Counted from the first letter of the stretch, positions 20,694 through 31,919 are shown. The stretch: 64,000 nt of DNA from Pseudo-nitzschia pungens (GCA_037355855.1 CM074759.1:4340001-4404000); one strand, 5' to 3'. Notes: a model not told the origin generated them from the letters alone. Made by a program: numbers and translations.

Positions 20694-22226
20694 TATCCTT
20701 GGTATGGGATATGGTCTTCTCTCAAGGAGTTCATTGAGTTCTCTAAAGTCTGATACCCATCGGACCCTGTTGTCTTTCTTTGGTACTATGAAGGTTGGGA
20801 ATGCCCATTCAGCCGGTCCGGTGCATCTCTTGAGTACTCCATCATTACAAAGATTCTGGAGCTCCCTTTTGAATAGGTCTTCTCTCTTGTATGCAACTGG
20901 ATAAGGCTTCTTGTGGATAGGCTTGGATCCGGGCTTCAGTCTGAGAGAGATCTGCTTGTGAGGGTACTTGCCGAGTTCTCCATTGAAGATGTTTGGATAC
21001 TTGTTTAGTATTGCTTGGAACTGCTGTTGCTCTGCTGAGGACATGTGGGACTGTTGTCGTGCGACTGTAGATGGATCTGTTTCTTGGTAGGCTCTGTCTA
21101 GGATCACTTTGGACTTGTATGGATTGGCAAAGGAGGGATCATCAGCAAAGAGTTCAGCATCTTCGAGTTCTTCCATGAGCATGGTGTAGTTGGTCTCATG
21201 ATATAAGGACGTGTCCTTCATAGGAATGGTCCTATCCATCCATTGTACTGCGCCTTCTTTGAATAGGAGATTGATCTGTGCCAGGTGGAGGAAGTCTCTG
21301 CCTAGTATAAGATCATATCTGCAGTCAGGGGAATGGAAGAGCCTTGCCTCTTGTCGGTCGATAGTGTAGTTGCCAAACTCTTGTAGTTTGATGTTCTTCA
21401 TGATGATGTATTCTGTAGTATCGAAGCTGCCATTGGCTGTAGTAGTTAGGACTTGATGCTTGCTTCGTAGTGGCATTGTGCCAAATGGTAGTCCTCTCTT
21501 GTTGATTAAAGTTCCGGAAGATCCACTATCTAGTAGTGCTAGTAGTGGTCTTGCTTTGAGGGGTATGCCTTGTATGTGCTGTATATTGGTTAGAAGAATA
21601 GGAGCCACGTTGCGCGTATTCGGAATAGGAGCCACGTTGCTCTTATTCGATGCCTGTTCTGCTGTATTTTTGGTTGTATTTCCAGCAGTCGACAGCAGCT
21701 TTAAATAATTTTGCTCCAGCGCACCTCCTTTGGTGTAGTCTCTGGATTTTCCGGGGTTGCAATAGAGATTTTTTGCTGTACCGGTAGACCAATTTCTTGC
21801 CAGGGACAAGGTTGGTCCATTTGTTGCTGCTGTCTTAATCGGATCGATAGTGATCGATGATGCGTCTGTACCCTTGGATCGATTCGGATCCACGTTCGAT
21901 ATATCCTGTAGGATGTTCTGAACAATCGTTTTTGCTGCTGTGGCAGGCTTGTCTGAGCGTTCAACAGGAATACTCCATCCTGTAGGTTCCTTCCCCTCTT
22001 TATCTGGGAGATCTCCTCCATGCGTCATCCCAGACAGCAGGGCTGTACTGGCATCCAGGTCCCGGGGAGCTGGAGGCAAGGTGATTGCTGGTTGTAGTGA
22101 AGCCGGGGGCTTCTGTTTTGGAGGCTTGGAGCCTCCGGAGATTCAGGGGAGCCACACAAGTTCCCCATCGATGCTCCTTTCAGTTCTTCCACCATGATTG
22201 GCATGGTATGCTTCGATTGCTGCGTC
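20694..22226 (-). pseudogene. Family A pol start: protease and RT N-terminus, first of two copies
   Basis: Reads in one frame from the codon after the TGA at 22143-22145 through protease (LLDSGSSGTLIN, DLILGRDFL) into RT (AEWAFPTFIVPKKDN, WVSDFRELNELLERRPYPIPRI), where short element 1 cuts it. It is nearly identical to 24601-26133 (constant offset 3907 nt, only a few substitutions seen, such as Ile/Val and Leu/Pro). Upstream of 22226 the homology to gag stops abruptly. Confidence 0.8.
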
Positions 22227-22698
22227 TTGTAGTGGAAGGTGTCTTTGAATCGGTTGACGGACCAGTTTTCGCAAAGGTCGGTGGCTTTAAGAATAACGCC
22301 GGTTTTGCTCGATTTGATCCTGTGGGTGCGTTGGGAGGATTGGTTGGCGGTGGCAAGAAGCTCCCCAAGTTGTTGGGCTATGGGGAGTGGGCGGGTGGAG
22401 GTAGCGTCATCGGGGTTGGTGGTGGCGGTGTTGTTAGATCGTAAACTATGATCGCGGGGTAATTTGCATGGAAAAATAATACGGAATGGCGTCCAGGATC
22501 CTACGGGGGTGGGATCGGAAATCTCAGGGCTAGTGGTGGTGGTGGTGGTGGTGGTGGTCGGGGTGGGTGCATTGGTGTTTGCTTTGGCGGCGTGCGGAGG
22601 ATTAATCGTGGTGGTGGGCGAAGGTTGAGTTTTTGGGCGTGTGGTGGGGGGGGGTATATGCCGTATTGGCTTGAAAATCTGAAGAGTCAATCGTGGTT
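22227..22698 (-). other. Unidentified 472-bp insert with an open frame
   Basis: This segment lies between the truncated first pol copy and short element 2 and matches nothing else in the window. On the minus strand it is open from 22690, encoding a Thr/Pro-rich stretch with nine Thr, then SPEISDPTPVGSWTPF and CENWSVNRFKDTFHY. Its frame is not the gag frame, and the ORF runs on into a non-coding frame of the element. It could be a piece of another gene or retroelement gag brought in by recombination. I cannot name it. Confidence 0.4.
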
Positions 22699-24600
22699 AC
22701 AATTTGCGCGAAGCGCATTTTGTCCGACGTTCCGATGTTCCAGTACTAAAAATACGTAGATTTCTACACAACTTCACCATGCGATATCTCGCTCCCTTTT
22801 ACACCCCCAATCACAACCCCAGGACCTACATGTATTAACCAAGACCTCCGCTCTTCATTTCTGCTCTCAGTTCAGTTGCTTGCTGCTTCGTTTGGTTGCT
22901 TTGGTTGCCAATTCACCACTCAGCCGATCGATCAGAAGCAGCAGCAAACCGACACATAATTTTCTACAGCAATTCCAGTACAGATTCTACCGTACAGCAA
23001 AACCGACAACAATGTATATGTCTACCGTATTGCTTCGATCTGTTTCCCAGCTCCATTCCAAGGCCCTTAAGTATATCTTATACTTAATGTTCTACACTGT
23101 TTCCAAGCTGCTTAAGTGATTCTCACTTAATGTTCTACATTCTTCGAAGTTCCTTACTAAGTCCGTTAAGTCTTTTCAAGTCGAAGTTCACGAACAGCCC
23201 CTTCCACTGTAGGAATATTTCTACACGAAATTCCAGCTGTCATCTGTTTTCAAGTCCATTGCCCTGCTGGACAATAAGTGTTTTCACTTATGGTCCTACT
23301 GTTTCTTGACCCAAGCCCCAAAGCTGCTAAGTACAGCTCGCTTATGGCTCAACTACCTACATATACCTCCCAGATGTACTGTATAAATGTCATCTGTTTC
23401 CAAGTCTACTGCCCTGATGGACCATAAGTGTTTTCGCTTATGATCCTACTGTTTCCTGACCCAAGCCCCAAAGCCACTAAGTACAGTTTGCTTAAGGCTC
23501 CACCGCCTACATATACCTCCCAGATGTACAGTATAAATATCATCTGTTTTCAAGTCTACTGCCCTGCTGGACCATAAGTGTTTTCGCTTATGGTCCTACT
23601 GTTTCCTTACCCAAGCCCCAAAGCCGCTAAGTACAGTTTGCTTAAGGCTCTCCTACCTACATATACCTCTCAGATGCATTCTTCAACTGTCATCTGTTTT
23701 CAAGACTACTGCCCTGCTGGATCATAAGTGTTTTCGCTTAAGGTCCTACTATTTCCTGACCCAAGCCCCAAAGCCGCTAAGTACAGCTTGCTTAAGGCTC
23801 TCCTACCTACATAACCCTCTCAGATGCACACTTCAACTGTCATCTGTTTTCAAGTCTATTGCCCTGCCGGACCATAAGTGATATTTCCTTAGGTCCACCT
23901 GTTTTTTGACCCAAGCCCCAAAGTCGCTAAGTATTCTTTACTTAATGCACCACCACCTACATATACCCCTCCAGTTCACAGTACAGCAGAGACCTGTTTT
24001 CAAGCCTACAGCCCTGATGGTCCATAAGTGTTTTCACTTAGAGCCCCTGTTTCCAAGCTACTACAGGAGAGCAAGTTCAAGTTCGAACAGAAGGCCAGCT
24101 GTTACGAATTTGAATTTGGTAGTAGGCTCCACCACCTCTACGTGTTTCCTACTACAAGTTCGAACAGAAGGACAGCTGTTACGAATTTGGTAGTAGGCTC
24201 CGTACTATATGTACCATACAGTGGTAAGGAATGTGTTTGGGGCACTCGCATTACTGATGCTGCAATACAGCATGCAGCGACCAGGGACAGTTTTGCTTGG
24301 TGTTTTCCCTTTCACGTTCTTGTTACCCCGTCTCCTGTACGCTTTGCAACAGCTGTGTCTGTTGTGCTCTGGACTGGTTCATTTTTTTCCTGTTTCTTAC
24401 CAAGGTTCGTTTGCAAAATAGCCGTCTTTACAACCTGGGGCCTATTCCCCATGGTTGAGGCGGCGCGTCGTTCTACAACTTGGGGCCTAACCTCTCTTCG
24501 ATTGAGGCGACGATAAAGTCTGGTTACAGACTGAGTAGCTTTTAACCACCTTCGGTGGATTTTCCTACTTAAATAAGTATATTATTATTATTATTATTAT
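22699..24600 (+). mobile_element. Short non-autonomous LINE derivative 2 (1902 bp)
   Basis: Same family as short element 1, with the complete 5' end at 22699 and (ATT)n tail ending at 24600. It has six monomers rather than five and many substitutions in the 5' half, while the 3' 700 bp is almost identical to short element 1. Its right flank is the same RT site as short element 1 (24601-24619), but its left flank is unrelated, so it has no target-site duplication. That points to recombination between two short elements. Confidence 0.8.
23240..24050 (+). repeat. Six ~150-bp leader monomers with hairpins
   Basis: Hairpins start at about 23269, 23419, 23569, 23719, 23869 and 24019, a spacing of 150 bp. 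The third has a 12-bp stem (ggaccataagtg against cgcttatggtcc, one G-T pair in RNA) around a TTTT loop. Confidence 0.85.
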
Positions 24601-26049
24601 TATCCTTGGTATGGGATATGGTCTTCTCTCAAGGAGTTCATTGAGTTCTCTAAAGTCTGATACCCATCGGACCCTGTTGTCTTTCTTTGGTACTATGAAG
24701 GTTGGGAATGCCCATTCAGCCGGTCCGGTGCATCTCTTGAGTACTCCATCATTACAAAGATTCTGGAGCTCCCTTTTGAATAGGTCTTCTCTCTTGTATG
24801 CAACTGGATAAGGCTTCTTGTGGATAGGCTTGGATCCGGGCTTCGGTCTGAGAGAGATCTGCTTGTGAGGGTACTTGCCGAGTTCTCCATTGAAGACGTT
24901 TGGATACTTGTTTAGTATTGCTTGGAACTGCTGTTGCTCTGCTGAGGACATGTGGGACTGTTGTCGTGCGACTGTAGATGGATCTGTTTCTTGGTAGGCT
25001 CTGTCTAGGATCACTTTGGACTTGTATGGATTGGCAAAGGAGGGATCATCAGCAAAGAGTTCAGCATCTTCGAGTTCTTCCATGAGCATGGTGTAGTTGG
25101 TCTCATGATATAAGGACGTGTCCTTCATAGGAATGGTCCTATCCATCCATTGTACTGCGCCTTCTTTGAATAGGAGATTGATCTGTGCCAGGTGGAGGAA
25201 GTCTCTGCCTAGTATAAGATCATATCTGCAGTCAGGGGAATGGAAGAGCCTTGCCTCTTGTCGGTCGATAGTGTAGTTGCCAAACTCTTGTAGTTTGATG
25301 TTCTTCATGATGATGTATTCTGTAGTATCGAAGCTGCCATTGGCTGTAGTAGTTAGGACTTGATGCTTGCTTCGTAGTGGCATTGTGCCAAATGGTAGTC
25401 CTCTCTTGTTGATTAAAGTTCCGGAAGATCCACTATCTAGTAGTGCTAGTAGTGGTCTTGCTTTGAGGGGTATGCCTTGTATGTGCTGTATATTGGTTAG
25501 AAGAATAGGAGCCACGTTGCGCGTATTCGGAATAGGAGCCACGTTGCTCTTATTCGATGCCTGTTCTGCTGTATTTTTGGTTGTATTTCCAGCAGTCGAC
25601 AGCAGCTTTAAATAATTTTGCTCCAGCGCACCTCCTTTGGTGTAGTCTCTGGATTTTCCGGGGTTGCAATAGAGATTTTTTGCTGTACCGGTAGACCAAT
25701 TTCTTGCCAGGGACAAGGTTGGTCCATTTGTTGCTGCTGTCTTAATCGGATCGATAGTGATCGATGATGCGTCTGTACCCTTGGATCGATTCGGATCCAC
25801 GTTCGATATATCCTGTAGGATGTTCTGAACAATCGTTTTTGCTGCTGTGGCAGGCTTGTCTGAGCGTTCAACAGGAATACTCCATCCTGTAGGTTCCTTC
25901 CCCTCTTTATCTGGGAGATCTCCTCCATGCGTCATCCCAGACAGCAGGGCTGTACTGGCATCCAGGTCCCGGGGAGCTGGAGGCAAGGTGATTGCTGGTT
26001 GTAGTGAAGCCGGGGGCTTCTGTTTTGGAGGCTTGGAGCCTCCGGAGAT
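24601..26049 (-). pseudogene. Family A pol start: protease and RT N-terminus, second copy
   Basis: Continuous with the gag at 26053-27120 through the in-frame TGA at 26050-26052. Same content as 20694-22142: Ser/Thr-rich N-terminus, protease with LLDSGSSGTLIN, RT to YPIPRI, then the (ATT)n tail of short element 2. The rest of the RT is not downstream in this copy, so no complete pol can be made. Confidence 0.8.
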
Positions 26050-27120
26050 TCAGGGGAGCCACACAAGTTCCCCATCGATGCTCCTTTCAGTTCTTCCACC
26101 ATGATTGGCATGGTATGCTTCGATTGCTGCGTCGCGCGCTGCATTCATGTGGGCTTGGAAGGTCTCGTTGCTTCCTGCTATCATCAAGGCTCGCGTATTG
26201 GCGTGGAAGGTCTCCGGTTGGTTGTTGGCGGAGCCCGAGCCTTTGTTGTAGTTCTTGGAGAACTGGTTCTTGGGACACTCAGACCAGTCATGATTATGGC
26301 CTGGGATCCTACAGGGATTGGATTTCTTCTTGTTCTGGTTTCCCTTGTGGTTGGAATTATAGCTGCGCCTTCGGGCGTTGCTGTTGTTGTTGTTGTTGTT
26401 GTTGTTGTTCGAGCGCTTCTATTGCTGTTTGGTGTTGTTCTTGTTGCCTTTCTTGTTGGCTTGGCGCTCGTGACAGCTCATGTGATCCACGATGTGTCGG
26501 ACTGTCGTGTCTTCTTGGATTCCACTGTGCATCATGCCATAGCTTTCAATCCATGTAGAGGGGAAGGAATGGAGAAGAATCGTGAGTTTCTCCACTCTGG
26601 AAAGGGGCGCGCTGCTCCCCTCTAGTTTCTGTGTGTATTTCATGAGAATAAGAATGCGATCTGCATGTTCCTTGCATGTAACGGAGGGCGTCTTTCGGCA
26701 GTCATGACTCCGTAGGTAGGTGTGCATGATGTCTCTTGCATCTCTGGCATTACAGTAGAGCTGAGTGAAGTCAATGAAGGCTTGCTCGTATCCTCTGATT
26801 TCTTCTTGAGAGTATTGGTATTCTTCGGGATCCAGTGGGTCCTTGATCATGTCATTCCACTTGCTCTGGGCGTCTGTGGTGAGGCAGCGTCCGAAGTGGG
26901 TTAGGTAGATGTTGATTGGTAGCCGGAGGTAGTTGGCAGCATTCCTGAATGACTCTTTCACAAAGAGCAACTCTTCAAGGCCTCCTGTCTCTGTGAACAG
27001 AGGGACTTTCATGCTGTCCGTTCGGTCCTCATCGACATTGTACAGAGTGAAGAGCTTGGGCTTGGTTCGATTGAAGGAGCTCTTGTAGGTGATGGGAGGG
27101 TCTCTGTAGATGCCGGCCAT
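26050..27120 (-). pseudogene. Family A copy 2 gag, premature TAG
   Basis: Starts at ATG 27120 and closely follows the intact gag at 42827-43879 (TKPKLFTLYNVDEDRTDSMK, KWNDMIKDPLDPEEYQYS). A TAG near 26419-26421 replaces a Gln codon just before an Asn-rich run of CAA/AAC triplets. Downstream the frame continues with the zinc-knuckle block CRIPGHNHDWSEC to the terminal TGA at 26050-26052. The Asn run near 26385-26410 is longer than in the intact copy. Confidence 0.8.
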
Positions 27121-27227
27121 GTTGCTTGTTGGAGATGCAAGGTGCCTCTGTTGTTGAGGATAAGGGTTGTTTATTCGATTGTTTTGTTTCAGTACTGAGT
27201 TCTACTGTTTTCCCACGTTGAAGATAA

Positions 27228-27241
27228 ACAGTAATTACTGT
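27228..27241. other. Palindrome at primer-binding position, family A copy 2
   Basis: acagtaattactgt overlaps the first base of the 5' LTR (27241-27517) and sits where the minus-strand primer site should be. The same palindrome adjoins the 5' LTR of the intact copy (43999-44012). Confidence 0.7.
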
Positions 27242-27517
27242 GTTACACTCTAAGGTAGAAAAATTGGAGTAGTATTAAAATTGTGACTAATCATTAACTC
27301 TTAAGCGAGCGTTTCAGCTTTCATGTAAACGTTTGAATATATACAAGCGCGCCTTGCTACTATTTGAATAACGGCGCACATGCATTGCTGGAGCGTCCGG
27401 CGCACAGTTTGAATATTTGTATTCAAACACCGGTCACTCCTAAAGCCGGGCGGCTTATATGTGGGATTCGGTTAATTATTTAATCGTGGTTCATGCTCGC
27501 TACACTAGCATGTCACA
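27241..27517 (-). repeat. Family A copy 2, 5' LTR (277 bp)
   Basis: Begins tgttacactctaagg and ends agcatgtcaca on the plus strand; pairs with 16106-16385. The target duplication acttc follows at 27518-27522. Confidence 0.85.
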
Positions 27518-28250
27518 ACTTCATGCTTGTATTGTGGCTTTGGCGGAGTTCAATTGCTCCTCTCTCCAACCGCATTAGTATAATGCCCGTTGTTGCTATT
27601 GTATTCCCTCATTTTGGCCTCAAAATCAGCTGCCAACGCTCTATTTCTATTGAATACAGCTGCATTGGTAGCCGGTTCATCGACATAAGAATGAGAGCAG
27701 AACGGGCATGTTCGAAGCGCTTCGTCATCTGGTAGTTTCCCCCCCCTTCCAAGAAGAGCCGGCTCAATTCTTCTGGAGACTGCTTGATAAGGTAATTCTT
27801 GTTGTTCGCTTCGATTTGCTCTCGGACATCACTCATTAGTGCAATGTAAGCATCTCTGAAGAGGTTGACGCGATCACCAATTTCTTTGTTCCCTCCTACC
27901 CTGATGTCGCACGAGTATAGAATTTCTGCAATGTAGAAAACAACCAATGCGACGTCTTCTTTTGATGTCTTCACTCTGTGCAAGAGTGGTAGTTTAGTGA
28001 GTAGTTTGATATCGTCGGCTGCTCTCTTTCTACTCTTCTGTATGAAGAATCCAATTATCAACTCATCACCAATCTTCTTAATCCTTGCCAATTTCTCACT
28101 CTTGGTTCCCAAGAATTTCTTGTTATTCGCAAGCTTTTTCACTGCAATTTGCATGGTTTTTTCATCAAGTTCCGTAGTGTGATTTAGATGGCGCTCGATC
28201 TCTTGTTTTAGAGTCTCGCGGGATGCTGAGGGCTAGATTTGTTGCGCCAT
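27518..28250 (-). pseudogene. Unknown cysteine-rich gene, 5' part
   Basis: The upstream part of the gene continued at 14928-16105. An ATG at 28248-28250 (accATGg) opens a frame with a TAG after five codons, then runs open through PSASRETLKQEIERHLN, KKLANNKKFLGTKSEKLARI and VALVVFYIAEILYSCDIRVG. A run of C/G near 27740 shifts the frame, after which CPFCSHSYVDEPATN (a CX2C pair) and FEAKMREYNSNNGHY are read. A TGA follows shortly before the retrotransposon break, in frame with the 3' part. With one TAG, one TGA and at least two frameshifts it is a pseudogene, unless introns remove some of these. The family is not recognised. Confidence 0.55.
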
Positions 28251-29220
28251 GGTGGGATCGTCGGATTGTCAAAGAAGGTCTCGTCAGCCGGAAAAGAAGG
28301 AGGGGGTATTTTTGCTGTGGAGGTCAATTTTCCGGCAGAAAAAAGGGCTCAAACGCACTCTCGATGCAAGGTTTGCTCTGGACAAGAAAATCGGGTTCAA
28401 TGGGTGTGTTGCAACAGGATTTGGGCAATCACCATGGTCCAGGTCGAAACAAGAAGGTGTTGTCGAAAAGAATGAAAAAATCAGTGCTCTGACAAGGTGT
28501 CAAAACAGAGCACAATAGAGCACGATTGATCCTACACTAAATTACGTAGAAATTTGTACTACAGAGTTTTTCAGAGTTTATGTCGAATCGGACGTAAAAA
28601 AGCTTTTTTTTCTGATTAAAAAGGTGGGGGGATCAGCTGATAGGAATTCCGTAGTAGACCAATACCACTGTTCTAACTAGTGTCTAACTAAGCATAAGGA
28701 CATAGTTGAGGAGAGTTTAACCCAAAATGAACGATTTGAATTGGTTGAAAATTGATCCATAGTCAACCTTGTATGTGCTAGGAGGTCAGTTATTTCGGAA
28801 CGGAGGTACTAGTAGTTGTTTCGGGACTACAACATTGTAAGTGCGATATGTACTCAAAGTATACTAAACTTACGTCGAAGTACTGAGTACGGTTTCTAGT
28901 AACTTTGGTACTGCTATGTCACGTTCTACAGCATATGCAATTCACTCGTACCCGTTTGATCCTCACACTAAATAAATAACACGAAGTAAGATTACCGACG
29001 TTCAAGGTTTTTTATCATTAAAATGTACTTTCGTGATCGGAGGTAAGGTTTACCGGTAAGCCTTTGGGCTTTACCGGTAGATGATGTGCCGATCCGGAAA
29101 TATGTAACGTTTAGATGTAGAGTGTTATGTTTTTTTCGGTTTTTCTTGAAATAAATTCTTTCTTGTTTTCGAGAAACATTTCGTGATGGTGCCAGTAATC
29201 AAACACGAAAGGCACCCATC
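28251..29220. other. Intergenic, nothing identified
   Basis: AT-rich unique sequence upstream of the pseudogene and downstream of the secreted-protein gene. It has scattered ttaccggtaa-type short palindromes (near 29045-29085) but no ORF or repeat I can support. Confidence 0.4.
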
Positions 29221-30441
29221 TTAAATGATCAATGCCAAGAGAACCGAAGCGATCGATAGACCAGCACCAGCGACGGAAGCACTGGCGGTCAGAGTATCGT
29301 ATTCTACTGTGTTGAGCTCGAAGGTGGTGGCGAAAGATGCTTCTTCGATCGATTGAAGTGAACGACCTTCGATTGCATCGAGACGTCTACCAATTGGTGC
29401 AGTCACAGCTGTCCCCGAACAATTGAATGTAGTGTCTGATCCAGAGAAGAATCCTGCCGTGACAATGCTTTCAAGGCACTGAAAATTAGCCGTAACATTC
29501 ACGATCGTTCCTTCCATTAGCGCCTTGGGAATTCCACCAGCCCAAACGCTTGTCAGCGGGTCGAATGTGGTCTGAGTACTGGTGGCAAGCGCGAGTTGAC
29601 GAGTGGTTCCATCGTTGTTGCACGTTACATTCTTGAATGTTGTAACTTTGAAAGAATCAAGATCAGCTTTCGCGCAGAATCGGAACTTTTGTCCCATAAG
29701 TAATTTACCTGGAATACAAGGTGGGGAACCACAAGACTGGTCATCCCATGCTTTGCCCACTATGAGACCAACATTAGTGACATCCTCTCCTTTGAATTCG
29801 GTGGTAGTGTTGACCCGGGTAATATTACTAACAAGGGTGAAATTCGCAGCGCCATCGTTGACTATTTTGGTGAAGTTGTACGACACAAAGATTTCACTGA
29901 TAGTCTCGTTTGCCCCATTAATAGCGACAGGCCCTTCGTAATAAAAGTGGACGCCTGGGCGAGCATCGGGCAAACACATCCAGCAAACAGTGGGAAATCA
30001 ACACACATGAGAGCGGCGTACAAGTAGCGAGATACAAACGCGACGAAACACGACAAAGCTGCCACTTCTCTTCGACACGTCCGCATCACTTGTTCACTTA
30101 CAAAAAGATGGCATGACATCGGTGTTGTTCACCAAACTTGGGTACTCTGAGACGTTGGTAATGCCGAAACTATATACTTTTTGGTTTCCAGACGAAACAA
30201 TAGACAGAGAAGTCACATTTTTCGCAGGTGCGGCGGGGTTGCAATCTGCACCTGCAAGGACTTTAGCCATGGGATTACTACTTCCCTCGGTAATCTCAAC
30301 AGCAGTTTGAAAGGCGAAGGTATTTTTATCATAAGACGTAACTTTGTTCAACCCAGGTAGGGGTACAAGCCCGTAACCTTCTACAAAGGCTCCACCGAAA
30401 AGGTTGAAAAGGGCTAGAGCAGAAAGGAGAAAGGATCTCAT
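29221..30441 (-). CDS. Secreted, probably GPI- or tail-anchored protein of unknown function (one intron)
   Basis: Two exons, 30441-30102 and 29954-29221, joined across a 147-bp intron with GTAAGT donor and CCCAG acceptor; the join keeps the frame (…MPSF then CVHFYYEGP) and gives about 357 residues. An in-frame ATG at 30462 would add seven residues. The start MRSFLLSALALFNLFGGAFVEG is a signal peptide. The middle has many N-glycosylation sequons (NET, NFT, NVT, NNT) and paired cysteines (SCGSPPC, FRFCAKAD, FQCLES, FNCSG). The C-terminus is a hydrophobic tail (SVAGAGLSIASVLLALII) as in GPI-anchored or tail-anchored proteins. No enzyme motif is visible. It is one of two apparently intact host genes here. 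Confidence 0.75.
29955..30101 (-). other. Spliceosomal intron (147 bp)
   Basis: GTAAGT at the 5' end, a pyrimidine-containing 3' end and CCCAG acceptor. Removing it joins two frames that each make sense as coding and places the stop after FCK in the intron. Confidence 0.75.
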
Positions 30442-30462
30442 GGTGATTGGGCGAGATGACAA

Positions 30463-31800
30463 ATGCTGAATTTCTACCGGTAAAAACTTTCTGTTCGATC
30501 GATTGTGAGAGCAATGATTTGGATTTTGAGAGAGTAAGATTCATTACGGTAAGGTTACCGGTAGATGGCAATGGGTGTGTTTAGACGAATAACACATTAT
30601 TTTTTTCATATCGCATTTCGATGGATTGTTAAATCGTAGAATTTGCAAGTGCCAAAAGATCGCTAGAACTCATTATTGTATTGTACTTCTAATAGTCAAT
30701 TCAATACCGTATGTAAGGTACGTGTAAGAACCTTAATTATGTTTTGAAAAAAGTTTTGGATAGAGCCTTAATTAAAACTCTTACTACAAAGTTCTTATCA
30801 GCTGTCCCCGGGTTCTACGTCCCCGACTACTAATTTCTTCTGAAACCCGGAGTAATTATTCCAAGTAGTGCCTTTATATGGAATCTCATTCAATTCAGAA
30901 CATCGAATGAGTCTCAATTTTTGTAAGAGGAATAAACAACAAACATCGTAGATGTCCACGCACACCATCGAATATATTCTATTTAATGCTCCTCCGGAAC
31001 ACAAATCAGATATATCTATGCTCACATTACCAAGAAATGTTCATTCTTTCACAACCGAACCAACACAGTATTACGGATTGCGTAACGTACCAACTACGGT
31101 ATCGCAAGCACCTTGTAATTTACGGCAACCTTAATTATCTGGTCGCACGGATCGAAATGGATTCACTAATTTTACAAATATGGGCAAAAGGCCGTTGGTA
31201 GCATAAACACTGGTATTAAATGTTGTTGATAATAATGACTGTTGAAACCGAGACGACATTGCGCGACTGAATTTACTTACTGCTCGAACACTCTGTGGCA
31301 GGTTCGGAAATTTTTCAGGCCGAGCAATGTGTTTTTTAATTTTTCTAAATAGTTTTATCACTCCTCATAATTAATGTGCACTTTGTTTTCTTCATGAGGC
31401 AAAACCTCTTTCTTCTCAATCAAGAGAAAGAATTTCTTTCTTCTCAAGAGAAGAAAGAACGTCCCCACTTAGAACCATTAAGTTACCCAATTATATCTTG
31501 ACATGTCATCGATTCGTTACCGTACGGTTCTTTTTTTTGGTACGTGTCCGGTAACAAAACTTTTCGCTCAATTGTTAGGCGATCCGTAGTAAGATTACGG
31601 TAAGGTTACGGTAAGAGTAATCTTATCTTACGGTACTGTTCGGTACGAAACTCGTATTTGTACGTACATACGTAGGTACCGGTACGTAACCTTACTGTAG
31701 GGAGAGAAACACCGGTGGCAGTCGGTGGTAATTTTTTTTAATTTTTTTTAAGTGAGTTAACCCACGACGTCGCGTCCGCACCGCCCACCGCTGCCGGTTG
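30463..31800. other. Intergenic, with a perfect hairpin at 31436-31457
   Basis: No gene seen. ctttcttctc-aa-gagaagaaag forms a 10-bp stem and lies next to related ctctttcttctc/agag copies. Further right (31560-31700) the stretch is dense in ggtaaggttacggtaag-like short repeats. Confidence 0.45.
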
Positions 31801-31919
31801 CCACCGTTTGGATGGAGAGAAGGATCGCCGTAAGTTTACTGTAATTTTAAAAGGTTACTGTAAGGTTTACCGTACGGTGATGGTTACCGACGTCGTGCCC
31901 TTCTGGTTAACCTTACCGT

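Larger units (their letters stand above)
16106..27517 (-). mobile_element. Ty3-type element family A, copy 2, rearranged with nested insertions
   Basis: Two LTRs (16106-16385 and 27241-27517) and the 5-bp duplication acttc bound this element. It is 11,412 bp against 5,749 bp for the intact copy. From 3' to 5' of the element it holds integrase/RNase H/RT (decayed), a short LINE-derived element, the pol start with protease, 472 bp of unknown DNA, a second short element, a second copy of the pol start with protease, and gag. The pol is frameshifted in several places, so the element is dead. Confidence 0.85.
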
